Below are positions 8,950 to 16,539 of a DNA stretch of 30,304 nt, one piece after another; positions within the stretch are counted from its first letter, which is position 1; the number at the start of each line of letters is the position of its first letter. The notes under the pieces were generated by a model. The model saw only the letters and a list, made by a program, of their open reading frames with translations. It made no database searches and was not told the DNA's origin. A program made the position numbers and the translations under genes. Origin of the DNA: Candidatus Pelagibacter sp. (lineage in GTDB: Bacteria; Pseudomonadota; Alphaproteobacteria; Pelagibacterales; Pelagibacteraceae); the NCBI GenBank assembly GCA_028139285.1, contig JAOINI010000010.1, positions 1 through 30,304 of the forward strand, written 5' to 3'.

Positions 8950-8958
8950 TATTTAAAA

Positions 8959-10941
8959 GTGACTGTAAAATTTAATCAATTATCCAACGCCATAAGATTT
9001 TTATCAATTGACGCTGTTCAAAAAGCAAACTCGGGGCATCCCGGTATGCCCATGGGAATGGCTGATGTTGCTACGGTTTTATTTAAATACCACCTGAGGT
9101 TTAATCCCAATAATCCAGATTGGATTAACAGAGATAGATTTATTTTATCTGCAGGTCATGGGTCTATGTTGCTTTATTCTTTACTTTATTTAAACGGCTA
9201 CAAAAGTATTTCTATTGAAGATATAAAAAGTTTTAGACAATTGAATTCTATTTGCGCAGGACATCCTGAATATAAAAAAAGTACTGGAATTGAAACTACC
9301 ACAGGACCATTAGGACAAGGTTTAGCTAATGCAGTTGGAATGGCAATAGCTGAAGAAATATTGAGAAAAAAATTTGGCTCTGAAGTCATTAATAACAAAA
9401 CATATGTGATCGCCAGTGATGGTGACTTGATGGAGGGTATAAGTCACGAGGCAATGAGTTTAGCCGGTCATCTTAAATTAAAAAACTTAATAGTATTTTT
9501 TGATAATAATAAAATTTCAATTGACGGTTCAACATCATTAAGTGTTTCGGATAATTACAAAAAAAGATTCGAGTCTTACGGTTGGAACTTTTTAGAGGTG
9601 AATGGTCATAATGAAAAGCAAATATCAAAAGCGATTACTAAAGCATCAAAATCAAAAAAACCAACGATCATCTCTTGTAAAACTATAATAGGATTTGGAT
9701 CACCTAATAAATCTGGTAAGGCTTCCTCTCATGGCTCCCCTTTAGGAGATGAGGAAATATCATTAGTAAGAAAAAAATTAAAGTGGAACAGTGCGCCATT
9801 TGAGATACCTAAAGAAATTTTAGATGAATGGAGAGAAATAGGAAGTAAAGGGGAGCAATTAGAAAACAACTGGCTACAAATAATTAATAAAAAAAATCCA
9901 AAAATTAAAAATGAACTTAATAAATATAAAGAAAAATTGAATCTTTCAGGTTTAGAAATTTTAGTCCAAAAAGAAAAAGATAAATATTTTGAAGCTAAGC
10001 CAAGTTTAGCAACAAGACAATGTTCCATGGCTGCGATTGAAAAAATTTCTGCTTTTCTTCCGCAATTGATAGGAGGGTCAGCAGATTTAAGTGGTTCAAA
10101 TAATACAAAAACAAACAATTCTAAAATTATTAACTCTAAAAACTTTAATGGGAATTACATTCATTATGGAGTTAGAGAGCATGGTATGGCAGCAGTTATG
10201 AACGGTTTAGCGCTTTATGGAGGAATAATTCCTTATGGAGGAACTTTTCTAATTTTTTCTGATTATTGCAAACCTTCAATTAGACTATCTGCTTTAATGG
10301 GTCTAAAAGTTGTTTATGTTTTTTCTCATGACTCGATTGGTCTTGGTGAAGACGGTCCTACTCACCAACCAATTGAACAACTAGCTGGATTAAGAGCTAT
10401 ACCAAATTTAAATGTATTTAGACCTTCAGATATAAATGAAACTTTCGAATGCTGGGAGATTGCTTTAAAAAGCGAAAACACGCCAAGTGCTATTGCATTA
10501 TCAAGACAAAAAGTTCCTTACATAAACCCAAAAAACTCAAAAGAAAATAAATGTGAAAAAGGAGCCTATGTAGTTAATTTAACTTCGCATGAGAGTAATG
10601 TAACATTAGTAGCTTCAGGTACGGAGGTAGAACTTGCCTTAAAAGTTCAAGATAAACTTAAAGAAAACAATATCGACTCAAAAGTAGTTTCAATGCCATG
10701 TATGGAGCTTTTTGATAAACAACCTGAAGATTACCGTAGAGATATTTTAGAAGAAAACTCATTAATCATCACATTAGAAGCTGGAAGTGTAATGTCTTGG
10801 CAAAAATATATTAAAAATAAAGGTGCTAATTTAGGTATAGATAAATTTGGTGAAAGTGCTCCTTATAAAGAAGTTTATAAACATTTTAAATTATCAGAGG
10901 AAGATATAACAAATTTTATTCAAAAAAAATTGAGAGAGTGA
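8959..10941 (+). CDS. tkt: Transketolase
   Basis: 660 residues when started at the GTG at 8959 ([19 protein letters not shown]), which matches the usual transketolase N-terminus. A longer frame from 8875 would run into the divergent coiled-coil gene and adds no conserved sequence. Seen: [31 protein letters not shown], the thiamine diphosphate motif DGDLMEG to FFDNN, and the pyrimidine-domain segments [13 protein letters not shown] and [20 protein letters not shown]. It moves two-carbon units between sugar phosphates in the non-oxidative pentose phosphate pathway. No Shine-Dalgarno is evident before the GTG. It leads the carbon-metabolism run, with pgk 9 bases downstream. Confidence 0.97.
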   Translation: MTVKFNQLSNAIRFLSIDAVQKANSGHPGMPMGMADVATVLFKYHLRFNPNNPDWINRDRFILSAGHGSMLLYSLLYLNGYKSISIEDIKSFRQLNSICAGHPEYKKSTGIETTTGPLGQGLANAVGMAIAEEILRKKFGSEVINNKTYVIASDGDLMEGISHEAMSLAGHLKLKNLIVFFDNNKISIDGSTSLSVSDNYKKRFESYGWNFLEVNGHNEKQISKAITKASKSKKPTIISCKTIIGFGSPNKSGKASSHGSPLGDEEISLVRKKLKWNSAPFEIPKEILDEWREIGSKGEQLENNWLQIINKKNPKIKNELNKYKEKLNLSGLEILVQKEKDKYFEAKPSLATRQCSMAAIEKISAFLPQLIGGSADLSGSNNTKTNNSKIINSKNFNGNYIHYGVREHGMAAVMNGLALYGGIIPYGGTFLIFSDYCKPSIRLSALMGLKVVYVFSHDSIGLGEDGPTHQPIEQLAGLRAIPNLNVFRPSDINETFECWEIALKSENTPSAIALSRQKVPYINPKNSKENKCEKGAYVVNLTSHESNVTLVASGTEVELALKVQDKLKENNIDSKVVSMPCMELFDKQPEDYRRDILEENSLIITLEAGSVMSWQKYIKNKGANLGIDKFGESAPYKEVYKHFKLSEEDITNFIQKKLRE

Positions 10942-10950
10942 AAGAAGTCG

Positions 10951-12141
10951 ATGGGTGAAATAAATTTCTTTCCTGACGATCTTGAAATTAAAGATCAAAA
11001 GATAATTCTAAGATTAGATTTAAATGTTCCAATAAAAAACAAAATTATAAAAGATGATACAAGAATAACTTTATGTTTACCTTTTATAAATAGACTAATT
11101 GAAAAAAAAGCAAAAATTATAATTATTAGTCATTTAGGTCGACCAAAAGGAATTAATGTCCCTGACCTGTCTTTAATACCTATCTACAAATATCTCAAAG
11201 ATGCGCTTAAAACTAATGTTTATTTTTTTAAAGGAACTTTTGATAGTGAAACCAAAGAAAAATTTTCTCACCTAAAAGGAGGTGAGGTAATATTAATTGA
11301 AAATATAAGATTTTTTAAAGAAGAAAACGAAGATGACCAAGATTTTTCAAAAAAATTAGGTGAACTTGGAGATATTTATATTAACGACGCATTTTCATGC
11401 TCTCATAGAAAACAAGCTTCTGTACATAGTATAACAAAATTTGTAAAAAAAAGTTATGCTGGTCCATTATTTAAAAAAGAAATATCAGCAATAAATCTTG
11501 TTATAAAAAATAAAAAAGAACCAGTAACTTGCATTATCGGAGGGTCAAAAATTTCTACAAAGATTAATGTTATTACAAATCTTTTAAAAAAAGTAAACAA
11601 TATAGTAATTGTTGGGGCAATGGCTAATAATTTCTTCGTTCATAAAAATTTTAAAGTTGGAAAATCTTTAATTGAAAAAAATACAAAAGATATAATAACA
11701 AATATTTATAAAAAAGCAGAGGAACATAACTGTAAAATATTAATACCAGAAGATTGCATTGTAGGAACTGACTTTGAAGGAACTGGTAAAAATAAAAATC
11801 TTGATGAAATAAAAGAAAATGAAATAATTTTAGATATTGGCTTTAATACAATCAAAAAAATTCAAAAAAAGATTAACGAGTCAAATACTGTTCTGTGGAA
11901 TGGACCAGCCGGGTATTTTGAAAATGAGAACTTTTCAACAGGAACTATATCGATTGCTGAAAACATCTCAAAGAATACTTTAAAAAAATCTTTAATATCT
12001 GTGCTTGGAGGTGGAGACACTCTCTCAGCAATAAATAAAAGTAATAACAAACTTACTTTCTCTCACTTATCAACAGCAGGAGGAGCATTTTTAGAATACT
12101 TAGAAGGAAAAGACTTGCCTGGTATAAGTGTTTTAAAATAA
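10951..12141 (+). CDS. pgk: Phosphoglycerate kinase
   Basis: 396 residues, the normal length. Motifs: LRLDLNVPIKN near the N-terminus, HLGRPKG, ENIRFFKEE, DAFSCSHRKQAS, GGSKISTKI, VLWNGPAGYFEN and the C-terminal GGGDTLSAI and STAGGAFLEYLEG. It interconverts 1,3-bisphosphoglycerate and 3-phosphoglycerate with ATP. In many alphaproteobacteria the order is tkt-gap-pgk-fba; here gap is absent between tkt and pgk. The downstream aldolase starts 9 bases after the stop, so tkt, pgk and fba are one unit that serves lower glycolysis and gluconeogenesis. Confidence 0.97.
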   Translation: MGEINFFPDDLEIKDQKIILRLDLNVPIKNKIIKDDTRITLCLPFINRLIEKKAKIIIISHLGRPKGINVPDLSLIPIYKYLKDALKTNVYFFKGTFDSETKEKFSHLKGGEVILIENIRFFKEENEDDQDFSKKLGELGDIYINDAFSCSHRKQASVHSITKFVKKSYAGPLFKKEISAINLVIKNKKEPVTCIIGGSKISTKINVITNLLKKVNNIVIVGAMANNFFVHKNFKVGKSLIEKNTKDIITNIYKKAEEHNCKILIPEDCIVGTDFEGTGKNKNLDEIKENEIILDIGFNTIKKIQKKINESNTVLWNGPAGYFENENFSTGTISIAENISKNTLKKSLISVLGGGDTLSAINKSNNKLTFSHLSTAGGAFLEYLEGKDLPGISVLK

Positions 12142-12150
12142 ATAATCGTT

Positions 12151-13167
12151 ATGACGTTAAATGAAATCGCAAAAAAAATGTGCGCTAAAGGCAAAGGTAT
12201 TCTTGCTGCAGATGAAAGTACTGGAACAATAGCTAAAAGATTTAAAAGTATAAATGTAGAAAATATTGAAAAGAATAGATTGAGCTTTAGACAAACTCTT
12301 TTTAATTCAAGCGCAATGAAAGATTATATTGGGGGAGTGATTTTATTTGATGAAACAATAAGACAAAAAACTACTTTGGGTCCATTTGTTCCAGATTTAA
12401 TTTCTAAACATGGAGCTGTACCAGGAATAAAAGTTGATAAAGGTGCTAAACCTCTTGCTGGATCTAGTGATGAAACTGTAACAGAAGGTTTAGATGGTTT
12501 ACGAGAAAGATTAAAAGAGTATTATGATTTAGGTGCGAGATTTACGAAATGGAGAGCTGTTTATAAAATTTCAGATAAATTTCCATCTACCCAGTCTATT
12601 AAGTCTAATGCCCACGCATTAGCAAGGTACGCCGCTTTAGTACAAGAAGCTAAAATGGTACCTATAGTTGAACCAGAAGTTTTGATGGATGGTTCTCACA
12701 ACATTGATAAATGCTATCAAGTTACCACAGATGTGCTTAATGAATGTTATAACGAACTTGAATTACATAAAGTTGATTTAAAAGGCACTGTTCTTAAACC
12801 GAATATGGTTATACCTGGCTCAGAATGCAAAGATAAATCTAGCGCCGAAGAAATTGCTAAAAAAACTTTAGATTGTTTAAAAAAAAATGTACCAGCTGAA
12901 GTACCTGGTATTGCTTTTTTGTCAGGTGGTCAGTCAGAAATAGAGTCTAGTAAAAACTTAAATGAGATAAATAAAATTAATGATAGTAATTTTTTAATTA
13001 CTTTTTCTTACGGAAGAGGCTTGCAAGCAAGTGCATTAAAAGAATTTGGAAAAAATCAAGAAAATATAGAAAATATCCAAAAAGCTTTTAACCATAGAGC
13101 TAAAATGAATGGTCTCTCATCTAAAGGTGAGTGGTCTGAAGAATTAGAGAAAGAAGTTGCGGCCTAA
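12151..13167 (+). CDS. fba: Fructose-bisphosphate aldolase, class I
   Basis: 338 residues. The sequence is of the Schiff-base class I type seen in eukaryotes and a minority of bacteria: GKGILAADESTGT at residues 14-26, RFTKWRAVYKI, PEVLMDGSH, VLKPNMV with the Schiff-base Lys at residue 216, and FLSGGQSE. There are no class II zinc motifs. It splits or forms fructose-1,6-bisphosphate from dihydroxyacetone phosphate and glyceraldehyde-3-phosphate. Position after pgk is typical for alphaproteobacteria. No phosphofructokinase is in the window, so a gluconeogenic role cannot be judged from here. Confidence 0.96.
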   Translation: MTLNEIAKKMCAKGKGILAADESTGTIAKRFKSINVENIEKNRLSFRQTLFNSSAMKDYIGGVILFDETIRQKTTLGPFVPDLISKHGAVPGIKVDKGAKPLAGSSDETVTEGLDGLRERLKEYYDLGARFTKWRAVYKISDKFPSTQSIKSNAHALARYAALVQEAKMVPIVEPEVLMDGSHNIDKCYQVTTDVLNECYNELELHKVDLKGTVLKPNMVIPGSECKDKSSAEEIAKKTLDCLKKNVPAEVPGIAFLSGGQSEIESSKNLNEINKINDSNFLITFSYGRGLQASALKEFGKNQENIENIQKAFNHRAKMNGLSSKGEWSEELEKEVAA

Positions 13168-13172
13168 TAACT

Positions 13173-13775
13173 TTGAAGAAATTAGTATACTTAATTTCAC
13201 CTAATAAAGTTGATGAGAATTTCTACTCTAGTTTAGATAAAGTATTGTTGTTTAAAAATGTAAAGTTTTTCCAATTAAGGTTAAAAAATGTAAGTCAAAA
13301 AAATCTTCTTAATATCAGCAAAAAGATAAGGAAAATTACAAATAAACATAAAGTAAAATTTATCATAAATGACCATTTTATGTTTGCATCTAAAATTAAA
13401 GCTGATGGCTGTCATATGGGTCAGCTTGATGGATCTTTTAAAATTGCCAGAAAAAAACTCAAAGGAAAAATTTTAGGAATTACGTGTCATAATTCTAAAA
13501 TCCTTGCAAACAATGCCATTAGAAATAAAGCTGATTATATTGCCTTTGGGTCATTTTTTAAATCAAGACTTAAACCAATTGCTAAAAAATCAAATTTGAA
13601 TATTTTAAAATGGGCAAAAAAAAATATTAAAAAACCAATTGTAGTTATTGGTGGTATTAATAATATTAACTATAAAAAATTGATGAACGCTGGTGCAAAA
13701 TATATTGCATTATCAAGTTTTATCTGGGATAACCCAAAATTAAAACCTGAGCAAGCAATTAAAAAATTTAAATGA
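13173..13775 (+). CDS. thiE: Thiamine-phosphate synthase-like protein ThiE
   Basis: 200 residues from a TTG start 5 bases after fba; no better start is visible. A TIM-barrel sequence with ThiE landmarks in order: FFQLRLK, FIINDHFMFASKIKADGCHMGQLD, GITCHN, ADYIAFGSFFKSRLKP, VVIGGINNINYKKLMNAGAKYIALSS. ThiE joins HMP diphosphate and thiazole phosphate into thiamine phosphate. The loop normally written GPxFxTxTK is here GSFFKSRLKP, so the Thr-x-Thr-Lys part that binds phosphate is altered; function may still hold, but a changed substrate is possible. Transketolase in the same run uses thiamine diphosphate. The stop overlaps the efp start as ATGA. Confidence 0.8.
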   Translation: MKKLVYLISPNKVDENFYSSLDKVLLFKNVKFFQLRLKNVSQKNLLNISKKIRKITNKHKVKFIINDHFMFASKIKADGCHMGQLDGSFKIARKKLKGKILGITCHNSKILANNAIRNKADYIAFGSFFKSRLKPIAKKSNLNILKWAKKNIKKPIVVIGGINNINYKKLMNAGAKYIALSSFIWDNPKLKPEQAIKKFK

Positions 13776-14335
13776 AAATAACGGCAAACGAAATAAAACC
13801 TGGAATGATAATAGAACATAAAAACGATTATTGGAATGTTCTGAAAACTCAACATGTTAAACCTGGAAAAGGTGGAGCTTTTAATCAAGTAGAATTAAAA
13901 AGTGTTGTTAAGGGAACAAAACTAAATGAGAGGTTTAGATCAAATGAAACTATAGAAAAAGCAGAAGTTAATGAAAAAAAATTTAATTTTTTATACATAG
14001 ATGGTGATAACTGTTATTTTATGGATAACTCAACTTTTGAGCAAGTAGAGATAACTAAATCTGTTACTGGCGAACAATATAAACTTTTGAAAGAAAATTT
14101 GGAAGTCACCATTTCGTTTATGGAGGAAAAGCCAATATCGATGGAGCTACCAAATAACATTGAATGTACGATTGAAACAACTGATGCAGCAATAAAGAAT
14201 CAAACAGCTTCTTCTTCTTATAAGCCCGCAATTCTTGATTGTGGTATAAAGATAAATGTTCCTCCTTTTATTGAAAGTGGAGAAAAAATTATAATTGATA
14301 CACGAACGTTAGAATACGTAAAAAGAGTAAATTAA
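13772..14335 (+). CDS. efp: Elongation factor P
   Basis: 187 residues, the normal length, with all three beta-barrel domains. Domain I has KPGMIIEHKNDYWNV and HVKPGKGGAF, in which Lys33 is the residue that receives a beta-lysyl group in EF-P proteins of this type. Domains II and III include FLYIDGDNCYFMDNSTFEQ and the C-terminal PPFIESGEKIIIDTRTLEYVKRV signature. It relieves ribosome stalling at polyproline. The modifying enzymes are not in this window. The start overlaps the preceding gene by 4 bases and the stop shares one base with the next start, so three genes are translationally linked. Confidence 0.97.
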   Translation: MKITANEIKPGMIIEHKNDYWNVLKTQHVKPGKGGAFNQVELKSVVKGTKLNERFRSNETIEKAEVNEKKFNFLYIDGDNCYFMDNSTFEQVEITKSVTGEQYKLLKENLEVTISFMEEKPISMELPNNIECTIETTDAAIKNQTASSSYKPAILDCGIKINVPPFIESGEKIIIDTRTLEYVKRVN

Positions 14336-15123
14336 TGAGATTAAATTCTCCACAAATTAATTTAATTATTAAAGCGTGTATGAAAGCATCTAGATCGTTG
14401 ATAAGAGATTTTGGTGAAATTGAAAATCTTCAGGTTTCAACAAAAGGTCCTGGAGATTTTGTAACCTCAGCTGATAAAAGGACTGAAAAAATATTAATTG
14501 GAGAGCTTCAAAGGGCTCATCCTGAATATGGAATTATAACTGAAGAAAAAGGGATAATTAATAAATCAAATACTGATAATAGATGGGTAATTGATCCAAT
14601 AGATGGGACAATGAACTTTTTAAATGGAATACCTCAATTTGCAATTTCTATTGGTTATGAGGAAAAAGGTGAAATCACTTGCGGTGTAATATTTAACCCT
14701 ATAACAAATGAAATGTTTGTTGCAGAAAAAGGTAATGGAGCATATCTAAATAACTCAAGAATAAGAGTTTCTAATAAAAAAAAAATAAAAGATGCTTTAC
14801 TTGTTACGGGGGGTCCAAAAGGAGCAAGTAAAATTAAAAATAAAATATTCTCTGAGTATATTAATGTTTCAAATAATGTTTCAAATGTAAGAAAATTTGG
14901 TAGTGCTGCTTTAGATATGGCATATGTTGCTTGTGGTAGGTTCGACGGTTACTGGCAAAGAGAGCTTAATTATTGGGATATAGCAGCTGGGATAATAATA
15001 CTTAAAGAAGCTGGTGGATTTATAAATTTTTTTGATGAAGATAATAAAAATTCTCTTAAAAAGAATGTCATAGCTAGTAACTCAAATATACATAACGAAT
15101 TGTTAGATTTAATAAGCAAATAA
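14335..15123 (+). CDS. suhB: Inositol monophosphatase family protein (SuhB-like)
   Basis: 262 residues. The metal-binding motifs of the family are clear: ITEEKG (Glu ligand), WVIDPIDGTMNFLNGIP and, near the C-terminus, YWDIAAGIIILKEAGG. The family removes phosphate from inositol phosphates or related sugars, and SuhB in E. coli also acts in rRNA transcription antitermination. Its position overlapping efp by one base is common in alphaproteobacteria. Which substrate it uses cannot be told from sequence. No terminator is visible after it; rpmE follows in 41 bases. Confidence 0.93.
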   Translation: MRLNSPQINLIIKACMKASRSLIRDFGEIENLQVSTKGPGDFVTSADKRTEKILIGELQRAHPEYGIITEEKGIINKSNTDNRWVIDPIDGTMNFLNGIPQFAISIGYEEKGEITCGVIFNPITNEMFVAEKGNGAYLNNSRIRVSNKKKIKDALLVTGGPKGASKIKNKIFSEYINVSNNVSNVRKFGSAALDMAYVACGRFDGYWQRELNYWDIAAGIIILKEAGGFINFFDEDNKNSLKKNVIASNSNIHNELLDLISK

Positions 15124-15164
15124 AGATATTGAGTGAAAACAAATATTAATATAAAACTCCGCAA

Positions 15165-15389
15165 ATGAAAAAAAAAATACATCCAAACTATCATAAAATT
15201 AAAGTTATTATGACTGATGGAACCGAATTTGAAACTAGATCAACTTGGGGTAAAGAAAATGATACCTTAAAGCTAGATATAGATCCAAAATCTCATTTCG
15301 CGTGGACTGGAGGATCGCAAAAAGTTTTAGATAAGGGCAGAGTTAGTAAATACAATAAAAAATTTAGTAACTTAAGATCAAAAAAATAA
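15165..15389 (+). CDS. rpmE: 50S ribosomal protein L31
   Basis: 74 residues. The N-terminus [20 protein letters not shown] and the C-terminal [24 protein letters not shown] match L31. It lacks the CxxC zinc-binding cysteines, so it is of the zinc-independent type usual in alphaproteobacteria. It binds at the central protuberance of the large subunit. The next gene starts 4 bases after its stop. Confidence 0.96.
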   Translation: MKKKIHPNYHKIKVIMTDGTEFETRSTWGKENDTLKLDIDPKSHFAWTGGSQKVLDKGRVSKYNKKFSNLRSKK

Positions 15390-15393
15390 AATT

Positions 15394-15978
15394 ATGACTG
15401 AGTCACCTTTTATGCCAAAAGCCACTGCGGTTTGGCTTGTAGAAAATACAACATTGACATTTAAGCAAATTGCTGAATTTTGTAAACTGCATGAGCTCGA
15501 GGTTAAAGGCATTGCTGACGGAGACGTTGCCAAAGGAATAAAAGCATATAATCCAATTTTAGCAGGCCAACTTTCAAGAGAAGAAATTGAGAGTTGCTCA
15601 AAAGATCCTTCGAAAAAATTAAGTTTATTAAAAAAACTTGATGAAGTTGAAATTAAAGAGAGAAAAAAACCAAAGTATACGCCTTTATCTAAAAGACAAG
15701 ATAGACCTGATGCAATTTTATGGTTATGTAAAAATGCACCTGATTTAACTGATGGTCAAATTTCAAAACTTGTGGGAAGTACAAAAGGTACAGTTTCGCT
15801 AATAAGAAAAAGAAGTTACTGGAATTTTTCAAATTTAAAAGCAAGAGACCCTGTAATATTAGCTCTATGTACTCAAGAGGCTTTTAAAAAAAGTTTGGAA
15901 AAAGCTAAAAGACGAATTGAGAGGGAAAAAAAAGCTAAAATTAGAGAGGAAAAAAAGTCTCAAGCAGCTTCACTATAG
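15394..15978 (+). CDS. DUF1013-family protein, putative cell-cycle transcriptional regulator
   Basis: 194 residues. The chain has two helix-turn-helix-like parts: TAVWLVENTTLTFKQIAEFC near the N-terminus and DAILWLCKNAPDLTDGQISKLVGSTKGTV in the middle, followed by RKRSYWNFSNLKARDP. The C-terminus is a charged Lys/Arg helix. This matches DUF1013, a family nearly confined to alphaproteobacteria and named in some databases as a cell-cycle transcriptional regulator (TrcR). The name is taken from family knowledge; DNA targets are unknown here. It forms a pair with rpmE. A 51-base gap then separates it from rpsU. Confidence 0.85.
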   Translation: MTESPFMPKATAVWLVENTTLTFKQIAEFCKLHELEVKGIADGDVAKGIKAYNPILAGQLSREEIESCSKDPSKKLSLLKKLDEVEIKERKKPKYTPLSKRQDRPDAILWLCKNAPDLTDGQISKLVGSTKGTVSLIRKRSYWNFSNLKARDPVILALCTQEAFKKSLEKAKRRIEREKKAKIREEKKSQAASL

Positions 15979-16019
15979 ACAAATATAAATACAGATGATA
16001 ACTAGCTTGAAAATTAACT

Positions 16020-16032
16020 GGAGGTTTTTATT
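16020..16032 (+). promoter_or_regulatory. Ribosome-binding site deciding an AUU start for rpsU
   Basis: GGAGG at 16020-16024, a full match to the anti-Shine-Dalgarno core, is followed by five T and then ATT at 16030-16032. The spacing is ideal for initiation at ATT. An in-frame TAA at 16015-16017 closes the frame upstream, and no ATG, GTG or TTG lies between it and the conserved coding sequence. Confidence 0.75.
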
Positions 16033-16224
16033 AAAATAGACGTAAAAGATAACAATGTTGAACAGGCTATAAGAGTTTTAAAAAGAAAGCTTCAAAAAGA
16101 AGGTTTTTTTAAAGTTATGAAGATGAAGAGTACTTATGAAAAGCCCTCTGAGAAAAAAAAGAGAGTTCAAACAGAAAATCTAAAAAGAATTAAAAAACTC
16201 CAAAAACTTAAAAACAGATATTAA
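16030..16224 (+). CDS. rpsU: 30S ribosomal protein S21, apparent AUU start
   Basis: 64 residues if started at the ATT at 16030, giving (M)KIDVKDNNVEQAIRVLKRK, then GFFKVMKMKSTYEKPSEKKKR and a basic tail. This is the S21 signature (DNNVxxA near the N-terminus, the Lys-rich linker and YEKPSxKR). The first in-frame ATG is at codon 30, well inside the conserved protein, so it cannot be the start. S21 sits on the small-subunit platform near the anti-Shine-Dalgarno and aids initiation. AUU is known as a start in infC and pcnB of enteric bacteria. A sequencing error (ATG read as ATT) is the main alternative. The csp gene starts 24 bases after the stop. Confidence 0.88.
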   Translation: MKIDVKDNNVEQAIRVLKRKLQKEGFFKVMKMKSTYEKPSEKKKRVQTENLKRIKKLQKLKNRY

Positions 16225-16248
16225 ATATTTAAAATGAGAGGATTAATG

Positions 16249-16455
16249 ATGCCGTCGGGTAAAGTAAAATGGTTTAACGCCAAGAAAGGTTATGGTTTCA
16301 TAACTGATGATGAAAGTAAAAAAGATATTTTTCTACATGTTTCTGCTCTTGAGGAATCGAAACTAAGAGTTCTGAAAGAAGAACAAACTATTTTTTACGA
16401 CATAAAAGAAGAAAAAGATAAGCTTCAAGCAATTAACATAAAAAAGAAAAAATAG
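16249..16455 (+). CDS. Cold-shock domain protein (CspA family)
   Basis: 68 residues from the ATG at 16249. This start places GAGAGG (16236-16241) 7 bases upstream and gives the usual N-terminus MPSGKVKWFNAKKGYGFI; ATGs at 16234 and 16246 are less likely. The RNA-binding motifs RNP1 (KGYGFI) and RNP2-like (DIFLHVS) are present. The C-terminal half is more charged than in E. coli CspA. Such proteins bind single-stranded RNA and prevent structure from blocking translation. The stop lies 5 bases before the 5' end of the initiator tRNA, so the two are very likely on one transcript. Confidence 0.92.
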   Translation: MPSGKVKWFNAKKGYGFITDDESKKDIFLHVSALEESKLRVLKEEQTIFYDIKEEKDKLQAINIKKKK

Positions 16456-16460
16456 CTTAC

Positions 16461-16537
<77 letters not shown>

Positions 16538-16539
16538 AA

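Noticed and set aside
8875..8958. 28-residue N-terminal extension of transketolase
   Set aside because: It runs into the divergent coiled-coil gene and has no conserved residues; the GTG at 8959 gives the standard N-terminus.
9729..10118. 129-residue minus-strand frame inside tkt
   Set aside because: Opposite conserved transketolase sequence, no domain or ribosome-binding site.
13160..13180. Thiamine riboswitch before thiE
   Set aside because: Only 5 bases separate fba and thiE and no leader structure is possible outside coding sequence.
16117..16119. First in-frame ATG of rpsU as the start
   Set aside because: It lies in the middle of conserved S21 sequence and would remove nearly half of the protein.
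16234..16248. Earlier ATGs as the csp start
   Set aside because: The ATG at 16234 overlaps the GAGAGG ribosome-binding site, and 16249 gives the usual family N-terminus with better spacing.
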